This document shows positions 1 through 7,719 of a stretch of 29,979 nucleotides of DNA, one piece after another. The translations under genes and the position numbers were made by a program. Source of the stretch: Bacteroidales bacterium UBA3543. Lineage in GTDB: Bacteria; Bacteroidota; Bacteroidia; Bacteroidales; UBA932. Below the pieces are notes generated by a model. It ran no database searches and was not told the origin of the DNA. It worked only from the letters and a program-made list of their open reading frames with translations. The stretch spans positions 9,587 to 39,565 of the forward strand of contig DFOK01000107.1 in the NCBI GenBank assembly GCA_002376715.1, written 5' to 3'. Within the stretch, counting starts at the first letter, position 1; every line of letters begins with the position of its first letter.

Positions 1-1
1 G

Positions 2-382
2 TGTGCTTCAGGAGGTGAACTGTCGAGGATAATGCTCGTAATCAAGGGACTGATGGCACAGTATGTCGGGATGCCTACAATGATTTTTGATGAAATAGAT
101 GCCGGAGTTTCAGGCAGCGTTGCTGACAAGATGGGGCGTAAAATAGTGGAAATGGGACGAGACATGCAGATATTTGCCATTACGCACCTGCCACAGGTGG
201 CCAGCAAAGGCTCTGCTCACTATCTGGTCTACAAGACTATTGAGGAGGGCGACGAACCCCGCACCCAAATAAAATATATAGAGGGAGATGAACGTGTCAG
301 GGAGATTGCCCGTATGCTGAGCGGCTCTAAACTTACTGAGGAAGCCCTTGCCAATGCACGTGTCCTATTACAATCAGAATAA
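2..382 (+). CDS. recN: DNA repair ATPase RecN, C-terminal fragment (5' end outside window)
   Basis: This is the last 126 codons of RecN, an SMC-like ATPase that acts on DNA double-strand breaks during recombinational repair. The reading frame is open from base 2, so the gene begins upstream of the window; the first ATG inside (position 32) is not the real start. The fragment opens with the ABC signature SGGELSRIM. It continues with a Walker B segment (MIFDEIDAGVSG) and the switch-histidine motif ITHLPQVAS, the order expected for the C-terminal half of the RecN ATPase head. The missing part should hold Walker A and the coiled coil; the family is usually about 550 residues. The stop lies 36 bp before nagB, and no terminator is visible in that AT-rich gap. 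Confidence 0.96.
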   Translation, partial: CASGGELSRIMLVIKGLMAQYVGMPTMIFDEIDAGVSGSVADKMGRKIVEMGRDMQIFAITHLPQVASKGSAHYLVYKTIEEGDEPRTQIKYIEGDERVREIARMLSGSKLTEEALANARVLLQSE

Positions 383-418
383 AATAAAAATAATAATATA
401 TAAAAAACATTAACAACC

Positions 419-1228
419 ATGAGACTTATTATCCAAGAATCCTACGGAAAGATGTCGCAATGGGCAGCTGCCTACATTACGAAGAAAATCAATGACTTTG
501 CACCGACAGCTAAGCGTCCCTTTGTGCTGGGTCTTCCCACCGGATCAACACCCCTGGGCACTTACAAAGAGCTGATCCATTTATACAATACGGGTAAGGT
601 GTCATTCAAACATGTTGTAACCTTCAATATGGACGAATATATCGGCATCCCTGCAGATCACCCGGAGAGTTACAAAACATTCATGTGGACCAATTTCTTT
701 TCTCACATAGATATTCCCGAAGAGAATGTCAATATTCTCGATGGAAATGCCGAAGATCTCCAAAAAGAATGTGAGGAGTATGAGCAGAAAATTGTCTCTT
801 ACGGTGGCATTAAACTCTTTATGGGCGGTATTGGAGCTGACGGCCATATTGCCTTCAACGAGCCGGGCTCTTCACTTACATCACGCACGCGTGTCAAATC
901 CCTCACTACTGATACCATTATCGCTAATTCACGCTTTTTTGGACACGACATCAATAAAGTGCCTAAAACAGCACTTACAGTTGGTGTTGGCACCATTATG
1001 GACTCCGAAGAGGTACTTATCCTGGTGAACGGACACAATAAGGCAAGAGCTCTCTATCATGCCGTTGAGGGTTCTATCAACCATATCTGGACTATTTCCG
1101 TGCTCCAAATGCATCGCAAAGGTATCATTGTATGCGACGACGCTGCCACAGTGGAACTCAAGGTAGGCACCGTAAACTATTTCAAGGATATCGAGAAATG
1201 CAATCTCGATCCCACTTCACTTCTCTAA
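419..1228 (+). CDS. nagB: Glucosamine-6-phosphate deaminase
   Basis: The 269-residue protein converts glucosamine 6-phosphate to fructose 6-phosphate and ammonia, feeding amino sugars into glycolysis. Length and numbering match the E. coli enzyme closely. The phosphate-binding segment LGLPTGSTPLG is at residues 38-47. MDEYIG places the catalytic Asp at 72, and GADGHIAFNEPG places Asp141, His143 and Glu148 where the family has them. The start at 419 gives the canonical MRLII N-terminus. The protein is cytosolic. The gene lies between recN and an aminopeptidase, with only 10 bp to the latter, so co-transcription with it is likely. No nagA or transporter is adjacent, so the link to amino-sugar catabolism is from the family rather than from context. 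Confidence 0.97.
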   Translation: MRLIIQESYGKMSQWAAAYITKKINDFAPTAKRPFVLGLPTGSTPLGTYKELIHLYNTGKVSFKHVVTFNMDEYIGIPADHPESYKTFMWTNFFSHIDIPEENVNILDGNAEDLQKECEEYEQKIVSYGGIKLFMGGIGADGHIAFNEPGSSLTSRTRVKSLTTDTIIANSRFFGHDINKVPKTALTVGVGTIMDSEEVLILVNGHNKARALYHAVEGSINHIWTISVLQMHRKGIIVCDDAATVELKVGTVNYFKDIEKCNLDPTSLL

Positions 1229-1238
1229 TAGCACAATT

Positions 1239-3014
1239 ATGCTGACCAGGGTACGTGCATACCTTTCCGCTGAAAGAGCGAATGCAATCATTGTTCCTTC
1301 CAACGATCCTCATTTTGGGGAATATGTGCAGAAACATTTCTGTATCCGTGCTCTTTTAAGCGGATTTGACGGTTCTGCCGGGACCCTTGTCATTACATAT
1401 TCGGAGGCGGCTCTTTGGACCGACTCCCGATATTTTATTCAGGCTGAGGCCCAGCTCCAAGGTACAGGCATCAACCTTATGAAAATGGGGGTTGAGGGTG
1501 TTCCTGACATAGTTTCGTGGCTAAATGCACGTATCGATGGCAGTGGTATGATACTGCTTGATGGAGCTCTTTTTTCTGCTGCCGAATATGCATCATACCG
1601 CAAGAACTTGAAGGCGCAGGTAGCCGGGATTGTTGATCCCTTTGACAAAATTCTTCCGGAACGCGAACCCCTCCGTTTCGGACCGGTAATTCTGCAGAAA
1701 GAGTCCCATGCAGGACTCTCAGTGGCAGCCAAACGTGAACTGGTGTTTTCCGGAGATCCGGTTAATATGCGTATCTGCCGTATACTGACACGATGCGACG
1801 ATATAATGTGGCTCTGTAACATTCGCGGAAGTGACATCGACTACAACCCTGTAGCACTCTCTTACGCGCTGCTATTCCGTGATAAGATTTTGCTTTTTGC
1901 CTCTAAAGAGGCTTTCGAGGAGGCTGCTCTGGAATATCTTGCATCACAACAGGTGGAAATTTTCCCTTATGCCTCTTTTTACGAAGTGTGCGGAGAGATG
2001 GCCTCTGACGATTCGATTCATTTCTTATCTCCTGCATCCTCTACTTCCATGCGTCTGGAATCTATTTTTGCCGGTGCGAAGCACTTCGGCTATGAGGTCA
2101 GAGCAGAAGGCGAGGTCGCATACCGCAAGAGCATCAAAAATCCTATAGAACTGGAGGGTTTTCGCAAGGCAAATCTCCTCGATGGTATTGCCTGGTGCAG
2201 AATACTTAAGTATATAGAAGACAATATCGCAAGCGGCACTCTTAACGAATATTCCATCGCCCGGCAGCTCATAGAATATCGTCGCGAAAGCCGGGACTAT
2301 CGAGGTGAGAGTTTCGAACCTATAGTGGCTTTCAATGCAAACGCTGCTTCAGCGCATTACAGTGCCACTTCTGATGAAGAAGCGACAGTAGTCACCGCTC
2401 GCGGATTCCTTTTAATAGATACGGGTGCTCAATATCCATACGGTACCACCGATACCACGCGTACCATACCTCTTTCAGAACTTACACCGATCCAGATCGC
2501 GGATTATACCGCTGTGCTCAAGGGTATGATAGAGCTTTCTATGGCCTCCTTTGTCAAAGGTACCACCGGATACCAGCTCGATATTCTTGCGCGACAGCCG
2601 CTGATCTCCCGTGGAAGACTTTTTTTCCATGGTACCGGTCATGGAATAGGTCACTACCTCTGTGTTCATGAAGGCCCTCAGAACATTCGTATGGATAGGG
2701 ACAGTGGGGTAGCTCTGCTTCCCGGAATGGTGCAATCTAATGAGCCGGCGATCTATATCGAAGGAGAATATGGCATTCGTACTGAAAATGTGCTTGAGGT
2801 GGTCCCATTTACTGAGAATGAGTTTGGCACCTTTTATAGATTTGAAACACTGACTCTTGTACCCATCGCCACCTCCTGTATTGATCGCAAACAACTCGGT
2901 GATGAATGTGCAGAGTGGTTAAATAATTATCATCGTCGGGTATATGAAAAAATCGCCCCCCATCTTAAGGATGAAGAGGCGATATGGCTGAAAAACAAGT
3001 GTCGTCCTATCTGA
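1239..3014 (+). CDS. Xaa-Pro aminopeptidase (M24B family, three-domain type)
   Basis: The 591-residue metalloaminopeptidase is predicted to remove N-terminal residues preceding proline. It has the long three-domain layout of eukaryotic-type aminopeptidase P1: two creatinase-like N-terminal domains (about 1-140 and 145-295) and a pita-bread catalytic domain (about 305-520), followed by a C-terminal extension. The five metal ligands can be read as Asp394 and Asp405 (in IDTGAQYPYGTTDTTRT), His468 (GTGHGIGH), Glu502 (SNEPAIY) and Glu516 (RTENVLEV). A conserved catalytic-type His is at 373. No signal peptide is seen, so it is probably cytosolic. It starts 10 bp after nagB and its last 8 bp overlap the end of the convergent LysM gene. 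Confidence 0.94.
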   Translation: MLTRVRAYLSAERANAIIVPSNDPHFGEYVQKHFCIRALLSGFDGSAGTLVITYSEAALWTDSRYFIQAEAQLQGTGINLMKMGVEGVPDIVSWLNARIDGSGMILLDGALFSAAEYASYRKNLKAQVAGIVDPFDKILPEREPLRFGPVILQKESHAGLSVAAKRELVFSGDPVNMRICRILTRCDDIMWLCNIRGSDIDYNPVALSYALLFRDKILLFASKEAFEEAALEYLASQQVEIFPYASFYEVCGEMASDDSIHFLSPASSTSMRLESIFAGAKHFGYEVRAEGEVAYRKSIKNPIELEGFRKANLLDGIAWCRILKYIEDNIASGTLNEYSIARQLIEYRRESRDYRGESFEPIVAFNANAASAHYSATSDEEATVVTARGFLLIDTGAQYPYGTTDTTRTIPLSELTPIQIADYTAVLKGMIELSMASFVKGTTGYQLDILARQPLISRGRLFFHGTGHGIGHYLCVHEGPQNIRMDRDSGVALLPGMVQSNEPAIYIEGEYGIRTENVLEVVPFTENEFGTFYRFETLTLVPIATSCIDRKQLGDECAEWLNNYHRRVYEKIAPHLKDEEAIWLKNKCRPI

Positions 3015-5211
3015 CGGTGATTTTCTTATCGGGCGTGAACTCCAGATCCCTGCTTTCGATATTTATAAACCCTCCATCGGGTCCGGTTCTACGGAAACGA
3101 ATATCGTTCTGGAGCATATTCAAAGGGTAATAATAAATCAAATCGGGGAAATCCTTGCCCAGATCATTGATGACCCTGATGAAATAGAGGAATGTATCGT
3201 ATCCGTGAAAAGCAAACGGAGTGGGTTCGGTATTGAAAAGGGCACGATAGCCCAGAATGAATTCCTTTGTGGCTTTATCTCCGTAGTCTACGAAATAATT
3301 GGTGGAAATATGGGTATTTACTTCGTGCAGGAGAATTCCTTCAATGGTCTCGAAATTCCTGACTCTGTTGGAGCAGTAGACTTTGATGTTATAACCGTTA
3401 AACTTGAGGACTCCCATATTCCTGATGACGTCTGAAGCAAATGCTTCCTGCTCTGAAGCTACCACAATATGGTGCTCCACATCGGGATTCATTATAATGA
3501 GTAGCGAATCTATGATGGTCCTGCCGCTGACAATATGATACCTGATCTCATTGCAGGGGAGTCCGGCCGAGTCAATCGCAGCCAGAATGTTACGTCTGTA
3601 GGGCTCCTCGCTGCCGGCTGCATCAGAAAACAGTGTCAGCCTCGAATTGTTGCTAAGATTTATCCTACCGATGAGGTTCGTTGTCTGGGTTGCTGTCGTC
3701 ACAGGCATTTGAAAGAAATAGCGGTTGTGCAGTGCGAGGGAGTCGGTTTGGACGTCGAGCGGAGAAACAAACGGTATCTTGTTGGAATTGCAGTAGTCAG
3801 TAAAAGTGTTGATTCGATTTGCATCTATGTGTCCCACCACCAGGTCGCAGTCCTTGAGCATATTGGTCTGGAAGATTTCTCCTATCCAGGAGTATGTGGA
3901 TATGTCTATGGTGTTTAGTGATATGTGCATTCCGGCCTCTTTAGCCTTTTCTACTGCCATCAGAGCTCCGCTGTAGAAATCGAGATAGTTAGTGGAGGGT
4001 GTGGCGGAATGTGTGTCGAAGGGGAGGATCAGCGCGATTTTTATCGGGTTTCTCCTGGTAAAATGGGTAAGGCCTTTGAGTAGCTCTATTTTGGCAAGAG
4101 CTTCAGTTTCGCTCAACTTTTCAACGAGCGAACTTTCCGGAATCTCTTCTTCCACCTCTTCTTCGTAAGTGTCAACTTCTTCAGGCTCTTCCAATTCCCT
4201 TTTTATCGGAATGCGAAGTATCTGTTTGAATCCCACGAAGCTGTTCTCAAGTTCGTTGAACTCCATCAACTCCTCTACGGAGATGCCATATTTTCGGGAG
4301 ATTGAACTTAGTGTTTCGAATAGTTTTACCTGGTGTTCAATATAGTCCTTCTCAGCCGCTTCCTGTTCTACACCCTTTAGTGGTTCTTCAACATCTTCTT
4401 CGCGGGTTTCAACTTCTTTAGACTCCTCAACCTCTTCTTCATGGGTGTCAGTTTCTTCAGGCTCGTCCAACGCCTTTTTGATTGGAATTCGAAGTGTCTG
4501 TTTGAACCAGATGGTGGTATCCTCAAGGCTATTCAGTTCCATTATCTCCTGTACGGTGACACCATATCTTCTGGAAATTGAGCTGAGTGTTTCAAAGATT
4601 TTTACCTGATGCTCGATATAGTCCTTCTCAGGCATTTCCTGTCCCATACTCTTTAGTGTCTTTTCAACCTCTTCTTCATGGATGTCTGTTTCTTTGGGCT
4701 CCCCCAACTCCTTTTTTACCGGAATTCGGAGTATTTGTTGAAACCAGATGGTGGTATCCTCAAGTCCGTTCAGTTCCATTATTTCCTCTACGGTGACACC
4801 ATATTTTCGGGAGATGGCACTGAGTGTTTCGAAGATTTTTACCTTATGCTCGATATACTCCTTTTCAGGTACTTCCTGTTCCATACTTTTTTGTGGCTCT
4901 GAGGCCGGCCGGATAGGGGTATCTGGTTTGGATATATCTGCCTGAACTGATGTAGGGATATAGATGATTTTACCTGCCTTGAGTCCCTCTTTTAGCTGGG
5001 GGTTGGCTTTGAGCAGCTCATCGTATTCTACCTTGTATGCTCTGCAGAGTGAGTAGATAGTCTGCCCCGGCTCCACCTTGTGGACAAGATAGATATTGCC
5101 GCCAATATTCACTTTCTCGGTAGAAATGGTGATTTGGGGAGGTACGGTGTTCTGCGCTTCCACAGGGATGAAGAGCAGTGTGAGGAGGATTGTTATTAGG
5201 GTTTTTTTCAT
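3007..5211 (-). CDS. Secreted four-LysM protein with C-terminal type 1 periplasmic-binding (PBP1) domain
   Basis: The 734-residue protein is probably a periplasmic or envelope peptidoglycan-binding protein of unknown ligand. A signal peptide (MKKTLITILLTLLFIPVEA) is followed by a divergent LysM at about 41-86 and three closely related LysM modules at about 119-164, 198-243 and 290-336. These are joined by strongly acidic Glu-rich linkers. From about 388 (KIALILPF) to the C-terminus it resembles Leu/Ile/Val-binding-protein folds. No ABC permease or ATPase is nearby, so a transport role is not supported; sensing or anchoring a cell-wall fragment is only inference. Its ATG overlaps the purC stop (ATGA), suggesting translational coupling. 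It ends within the convergent aminopeptidase gene. It may serve peptidoglycan turnover, but the sequence does not prove this. Confidence 0.88.
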   Translation of the reverse strand: MKKTLITILLTLLFIPVEAQNTVPPQITISTEKVNIGGNIYLVHKVEPGQTIYSLCRAYKVEYDELLKANPQLKEGLKAGKIIYIPTSVQADISKPDTPIRPASEPQKSMEQEVPEKEYIEHKVKIFETLSAISRKYGVTVEEIMELNGLEDTTIWFQQILRIPVKKELGEPKETDIHEEEVEKTLKSMGQEMPEKDYIEHQVKIFETLSSISRRYGVTVQEIMELNSLEDTTIWFKQTLRIPIKKALDEPEETDTHEEEVEESKEVETREEDVEEPLKGVEQEAAEKDYIEHQVKLFETLSSISRKYGISVEELMEFNELENSFVGFKQILRIPIKRELEEPEEVDTYEEEVEEEIPESSLVEKLSETEALAKIELLKGLTHFTRRNPIKIALILPFDTHSATPSTNYLDFYSGALMAVEKAKEAGMHISLNTIDISTYSWIGEIFQTNMLKDCDLVVGHIDANRINTFTDYCNSNKIPFVSPLDVQTDSLALHNRYFFQMPVTTATQTTNLIGRINLSNNSRLTLFSDAAGSEEPYRRNILAAIDSAGLPCNEIRYHIVSGRTIIDSLLIIMNPDVEHHIVVASEQEAFASDVIRNMGVLKFNGYNIKVYCSNRVRNFETIEGILLHEVNTHISTNYFVDYGDKATKEFILGYRALFNTEPTPFAFHGYDTFLYFIRVINDLGKDFPDLIYYYPLNMLQNDIRFRRTGPDGGFINIESRDLEFTPDKKITVR
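4144..4893 (-). repeat. Three in-frame tandem repeats encoding LysM module plus acidic linker
   Basis: Three direct repeats lie inside the LysM gene: about 4657-4893 (residues 107-185), 4420-4656 (186-264) and 4144-4380 (278-356). Each is about 237 bp. The first two remain very similar at DNA level over the LysM part, while the third is more diverged and is preceded by an extra acidic segment of 13 residues. Each unit encodes an approach segment (EKxYIEHxVK), a LysM domain and an E-rich tail. All differences keep the frame open. The pattern points to stepwise duplication of one unit. Confidence 0.85.
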
Positions 5212-6161
5212 AAAGGAAGTCTGGCGAGCATATTCTTGATGTTCTCTTCTATTCTTTCGTAGATCTCATCGTAGCTCTCTTTGCAGAAATCTTTGCCGGT
5301 GAGTTTCTCGTAGAGTTCGATATACCTGTCGGAAATGATACCGACACGTTCCGGAGTCATTTTAGGGACAACTTGACCGGGCTTTCCGCTGAAGCCGTTC
5401 TCCATAAGCCATTCCCTTACAAACTCCTTGGAAAGCTGCCTCTGCTGCTCGCCTTTGTCAAAAAGTTCCTGATAGGAGTCAGCGTAGAAATATCTCGAAG
5501 AGTCGGGGGTATGGATTTCATCTATAAGGTATATTTCATCATCTTTTTTCCCGAACTCGTATTTGGTGTCCACCAGTATAAGTCCCCGTGAGGCAGCAAT
5601 CTCACAACCCCTTTTGTAGAGAGAGAGGGAGATGCGCTCAAGTTCCTCGTAATCCTCGCGGGATACCAGTCCACGACTTATAATCTCATCCTTGCTGATA
5701 TCCTGGTCATGCTCTCCTATTTCGGCTTTGGTAGTGGGAGTAATTATAGGTTGCTCAAATTTCTGATGCTCCTTCATTCCTTCGGGGATATGAACGCCGC
5801 AGATCATCCTTTCACCTGATTTGTAGGTCCTCCAGGAACTGCCGGTAAGATAACCGCGTACAATCATTTCAACAGGGAGCGGGTCGCATTTATAACCTAC
5901 GGTCACCATTGGGTCGGGAGATGCAATTTTCCAATTTTGAACGATGTCAGAAGTTTGGTCAAGGAAAGATGAGGCAATCTGGTTGAGCACTTGCCCTTTA
6001 TAGGGAATGCCTTTGGGAAGTACCACATCAAAAGCAGAAATCCTGTCTGTAGCCACCATGACGAGATATTTATCTGCTATGAAATAGACATCTCTTACTT
6101 TACCGACATATTTTGAGGTTTGTCCTGAAAAATCAAATTCGGTGCGAGTTATTGCATTCAT
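5208..6161 (-). CDS. purC: Phosphoribosylaminoimidazole-succinocarboxamide synthase (SAICAR synthetase)
   Basis: The 317-residue cytosolic enzyme joins CAIR and aspartate, with ATP, to make SAICAR in de novo purine synthesis. Recognisable segments are the N-terminal glycine loop GKVRDVY, the ATDRISAFD motif, the substrate-binding VEMIVRGYLTGSSW, and PIITPTTKAEIGEHD with its conserved acidic residues. It is longer than E. coli PurC (about 237) and fits the long form of about 300 residues common in Bacteroidota and yeast. The chosen ATG at 6161 gives an N-terminus close to the KYVGKVRDVY core. It overlaps the LysM gene by 4 bp downstream. Upstream it is separated from the OmpH-like gene by a terminator, and I see no TAnnTTTG box in the 23 bp in between. 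Confidence 0.97.
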   Translation of the reverse strand: MNAITRTEFDFSGQTSKYVGKVRDVYFIADKYLVMVATDRISAFDVVLPKGIPYKGQVLNQIASSFLDQTSDIVQNWKIASPDPMVTVGYKCDPLPVEMIVRGYLTGSSWRTYKSGERMICGVHIPEGMKEHQKFEQPIITPTTKAEIGEHDQDISKDEIISRGLVSREDYEELERISLSLYKRGCEIAASRGLILVDTKYEFGKKDDEIYLIDEIHTPDSSRYFYADSYQELFDKGEQQRQLSKEFVREWLMENGFSGKPGQVVPKMTPERVGIISDRYIELYEKLTGKDFCKESYDEIYERIEENIKNMLARLPL

Positions 6162-6184
6162 AATCTAATAAGAGTCTCTTTATG

Positions 6185-6228
6185 AAAAATGCCGCATCAG
6201 TCAGTCATTATACTGGGCTGATACGGCA
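6185..6228 (-). terminator. Rho-independent terminator after the anchored OmpH-like gene
   Basis: Read on the minus strand, an 11-bp stem (TGCCGTATCAG pairing with CTGATGCGGCA, one U-G wobble) encloses a 17-nt loop that can pair further (CAGT/ACTG). Five T residues follow. It lies 20 bp beyond the stop of the OmpH-like gene and 24 bp before the purC start. It should therefore separate those two same-strand genes into different transcripts. Confidence 0.85.
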
Positions 6229-6247
6229 AAGTATGGTCCGGTATAAT

Positions 6248-6886
6248 TTAGTTTTTATTCCTTATCTTAATGTATTCGGCATTGAGACCTTCAACAACTT
6301 CCTGAGTGATATCGAGGGCAACATTACCCACGATAACAGTATTGCTTACATCTGTTGTCGTAAGAATAGCTGCATAACCGCGTACTTTGTTGTACTCTTC
6401 AAGGTAGGTCTTGATAGCATAGATTATCTGATTGTTCATAACAAACTCTTTCTCCTGGAGCTCAAGTTGTTTCTGATTGGCTAGGTTCTGGAGTTCCTGC
6501 TGGCGTTTAAGGAGGGCATTCTGCTGTTGTTCTGCATTTGAGCGGGTGAGAAGACCTTTCTGGTATTGGTTTTCGAAACTCTTCATGTCGCTTTCAAGCT
6601 TTCTGCCCCTTTTATTAAGGTCGTCCTGAACAGCCTGAGCTTCTGCCTGGAAAGTCGAAGAGAGGTCACTTGCCATATCATATTGCATGATAAGGGTATC
6701 CATACGCACATAGACTATGTCGCCTCTCTGGGCTGCGACTTCTGAATCACCTTCAGGAATGGTTATCTGGGGCCCTTTTTCACCAATAAATTGGAATACC
6801 AGCACAACTATAGCCATAATAAGAGCGAGAACGCTGAGGATTATCGGAGTCCTGTTGCCGCAGGATGATTGAACATTGTTTTCCAT
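6248..6886 (-). CDS. OmpH/Skp-like protein with N-terminal membrane anchor
   Basis: The 212-residue protein is a distant Skp/OmpH-family member, a group of periplasmic chaperones that hold unfolded outer-membrane proteins in coiled-coil tentacles. Residues 14-35 form one hydrophobic segment without a clear signal-peptidase site, so it is probably anchored in the inner membrane with the rest in the periplasm. Residues 52-70 (GDIVYVRMDTLI) resemble the first strand and helix of OmpH. About 75-150 is charged, Gln-rich and probably coiled coil. The end (AAILTTTDVSNTVIVGNVALDIT) resembles the family's C-terminal strands. Unlike the two paralogues beside bamA it has no cleavable leader and stands in its own unit with a terminator. 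Function as a chaperone is inferred from the family. Confidence 0.82.
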   Translation of the reverse strand: MENNVQSSCGNRTPIILSVLALIMAIVVLVFQFIGEKGPQITIPEGDSEVAAQRGDIVYVRMDTLIMQYDMASDLSSTFQAEAQAVQDDLNKRGRKLESDMKSFENQYQKGLLTRSNAEQQQNALLKRQQELQNLANQKQLELQEKEFVMNNQIIYAIKTYLEEYNKVRGYAAILTTTDVSNTVIVGNVALDITQEVVEGLNAEYIKIRNKN

Positions 6887-6949
6887 AAAAAATCTTTAAA
6901 AACGTGATTTATATTCTAAATGATGTCTGTTGCAAAAGCAAATATCGTG

Positions 6950-6983
6950 CAAATATAGTTAAAAATCGGACAATTGATCCAAA
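6950..6983 (-). promoter_or_regulatory. Possible promoter of the anchored OmpH-like gene
   Basis: On the minus strand a perfect Bacteroidetes -7 box (TATATTTG, 6957-6950) is preceded by TTTG (6983-6980) with a 22-bp spacer, slightly longer than the usual 19-21. The -33 box lies inside the 3' end of pdxJ. The predicted leader to the start at 6886 is about 60 nt. A second imperfect box (GATATTTG) lies just downstream. Confidence 0.5.
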
Positions 6984-7678
6984 TATGCTGCAATTGTATT
7001 TTCGAGTCCGAGGTAGAGAGCATCGCTGATCAGTGCGTGGCCTATTGAAACCTCAAGCAGGTTGGGAATTACCTGGTGTAAATAGCGTAGATTCTCCAGA
7101 TTCAGGTCGTGGCCTGCATTGAGGCCCAGACCGAGGCGGGTGGCCTCTTCAGCTGCTTTTACATAGGGCTCGACTGCCTGTTCCCGTCCTCCGGCATAGC
7201 CGGAAGCATAGGCTTCGGTATAGAGTTCAACACGGTGGCAGCCTGTTTCGGCGGCATACTGTATCATCTCAACAACGGGGTCTATGAAGATGGAGGTACG
7301 GATACCTGCATCATTAAATTGTTTGCAGATCTTCTGCAAATAAGCCAGATTACGTTTTGTATCCCATCCTGCATTTGATGTAAGGACATCTTCTGCATCA
7401 GGAACAAGAGTTACCTGTGCAGGCCTGATTTCCATTACAAGGTCAATGAAAGAGGGGATAGGGTTGCCTTCAATGTTGAATTCGGTAGTAAGTACCGGTT
7501 TGAGCTGACGCACATCGCTGTATCTGATATGTCTTTCGTCAGGTCTGGGATGAACGGTGATACCCTGAGCACCAAACTTTTCGCAATTGATTGCCGCCTT
7601 CACCACATCGGGAAGATTACCGCCGCGTGCATTACGGACAGTTGCAATCTTGTTGATATTTACACTTAATTTTGTCAT
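6959..7678 (-). CDS. pdxJ: Pyridoxine 5'-phosphate synthase
   Basis: The 239-residue enzyme condenses 1-deoxy-xylulose 5-phosphate with 3-amino-2-oxopropyl phosphate to give pyridoxine 5'-phosphate, the last ring-forming step of the DXP-dependent vitamin B6 pathway. It is a cytosolic TIM barrel. Motifs in order are LSVNINKIATVRNARG, TVHPRPDERHI, EFNIEGNP, QVTLVPD, ELYTEAYA, LNAGHDLN and VSIGHALISDAL, all close to family consensus. I place the start at 7678 (MTKLSVNINK) rather than the upstream ATG at 7705. The 9 extra residues are unlike the family, and a promoter box lies between the two starts. The gene is divergent from nadK with a 41-bp gap. No pdxA is seen in the window. Confidence 0.96.
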   Translation of the reverse strand: MTKLSVNINKIATVRNARGGNLPDVVKAAINCEKFGAQGITVHPRPDERHIRYSDVRQLKPVLTTEFNIEGNPIPSFIDLVMEIRPAQVTLVPDAEDVLTSNAGWDTKRNLAYLQKICKQFNDAGIRTSIFIDPVVEMIQYAAETGCHRVELYTEAYASGYAGGREQAVEPYVKAAEEATRLGLGLNAGHDLNLENLRYLHQVIPNLLEVSIGHALISDALYLGLENTIAAYLDQLSDF

Positions 7679-7701
7679 ATTTACAAAAATACATAATTTT
7701 G
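7671..7701 (+). promoter_or_regulatory. nadK promoter (Bacteroidetes type)
   Basis: TTTG at 7671-7674 and TAATTTTG at 7694-7701 are separated by exactly 19 bp, a full match to the primary sigma factor consensus of Bacteroidetes. Transcription would start near 7705, about 15 nt before the nadK ATG. The -33 box overlaps the first codons of divergent pdxJ, and the spacer contains the pdxJ start and -7 candidate. Simultaneous use of both promoters should interfere. Confidence 0.75.
7684..7691 (-). promoter_or_regulatory. Possible -7 box of the pdxJ promoter
   Basis: The minus strand has TATTTTTG, a full match to TAnnTTTG, ending 5 bp before the pdxJ ATG at 7678. No TTTG occurs 19-21 bp upstream; the nearest (7706-7703) is only 11 bp away, so the -33 half is missing. 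If used, transcription would begin at or within a few bases of the start codon. Confidence 0.45.
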
Positions 7702-7719
7702 ACAAATTTAGCGTTATAA

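Noticed and set aside
3535..3918. 127-codon open frame on the plus strand opposite the LysM gene
   Set aside because: It lies entirely inside a well-supported gene, has no recognisable domain and looks like an antisense shadow.
4587..4945. Cluster of overlapping plus-strand open frames opposite the LysM repeats
   Set aside because: They repeat with the LysM units and are explained by the low-complexity Glu-rich coding strand; no start signals or domains.
6208..6214. TATAATG on the minus strand as a purC promoter
   Set aside because: It lies in the loop of the preceding terminator hairpin and has no TTTG boxes at proper spacing.
7679..7705. Longer pdxJ starting at 7705
   Set aside because: The nine extra residues are not family-like, and the region holds promoter boxes for both divergent genes; MTKLSVNINK at 7678 is the family start.
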